NCBI GenBank assembly: GCA_017394375.1
Contig: JAFPYV010000013.1
Coordinates: 36,128 to 100,127, forward strand
Reading direction: 5' to 3'
From: a bacterium
GTDB lineage: Bacteria > Bacillota_I > Bacilli_A > Mycoplasmatales > Mycoplasmoidaceae
DNA length: 64,000 nt
Translations under genes and position numbers: made by a program
Part shown: piece after piece, positions 62,500-64,000 of the stretch
Numbering within the stretch: the first letter of the stretch is position 1
Layout: every line of letters begins with the position of its first letter
Notes under the pieces: model-generated
Told to the model about the DNA's origin: nothing
What the model saw: only the letters and a program-made list of their open reading frames with translations
Database searches by the model: none

Positions 62500-64000
<1,501 letters not shown>

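Overview
The window is AT-rich and almost entirely coding. UGA must be read as tryptophan: alaS, ftsH, rpsB, metG and many others only align to their families full-length if in-frame TGA is Trp. This, a reduced gene set, the absence of wall genes and a CIRCE-controlled ClpB lacking its N-domain point to a wall-less mollicute. Long tails on many ribosomal proteins (S2, S3, S5, L3, L22, L23, L29) recall the Mycoplasma pneumoniae group, so a Mycoplasmoidales-like organism is likely. I cannot name the species.

Layout. 1-4504 (minus): rpsB-tsf-pyrH-frr-uppS-cdsA, tightly overlapped, with cdsA cut by the window edge. 4564-9360: a small membrane protein gene on minus, then a plus-strand three-gene operon that looks like a stripped-down type IV secretion module (VirB2-like pilin, VirB6-like membrane protein, VirB3-VirB4 fusion ATPase). 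9390-15399 (minus): ligA-cysS-rlmB-sigma factor-rpmG-secE-nusG; from cysS onward this keeps the Firmicute order, including a SigH-like factor in the sigH slot. 15465-20469: tRNA-Gly, serS, ftsH, hpt, ispF. 20502-26814 (plus): folD, alaS, ruvX and CIRCE-clpB. 26884-36224: ispG, a membrane protein, mnmA, a glycosyltransferase, hemW, miaA, miaB, a secreted Ser-rich protein and ispD. 36296-40644 (minus): rpsL-rpsG-fusA-tuf. 40785-44674 (minus): a small membrane protein, ecfA1, ecfA2, ecfT, truA. 44758-45318 (plus): a ferritin-like gene wedged between rplQ and the ECF genes. 45503-61511 (minus): the S10-spc-alpha super-operon from rpsJ to rplQ, without rpmD. 61736-64000: a coiled-coil protein of unknown function and the 3' part of metG.

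How the genes connect. Three scattered MEP-pathway genes (ispD, ispF, ispG) imply that this mollicute makes its own IPP/DMAPP. Two consumers lie in the window: MiaA (then MiaB) for tRNA A37 modification, and UppS for polyprenyl diphosphate. Translation dominates the rest: some 30 ribosomal proteins or factors, four tRNA synthetases, tRNA modification (TruA, MnmA, MiaA/B), and secretion through SecY/SecE. The most unusual region is the T4SS-like operon beside rpsB. It has no integrase, relaxase or coupling protein in view, so it reads as a resident export or uptake machine rather than a passing conjugative element. The second is the SigH-like sigma factor, a rare regulator in mollicutes.
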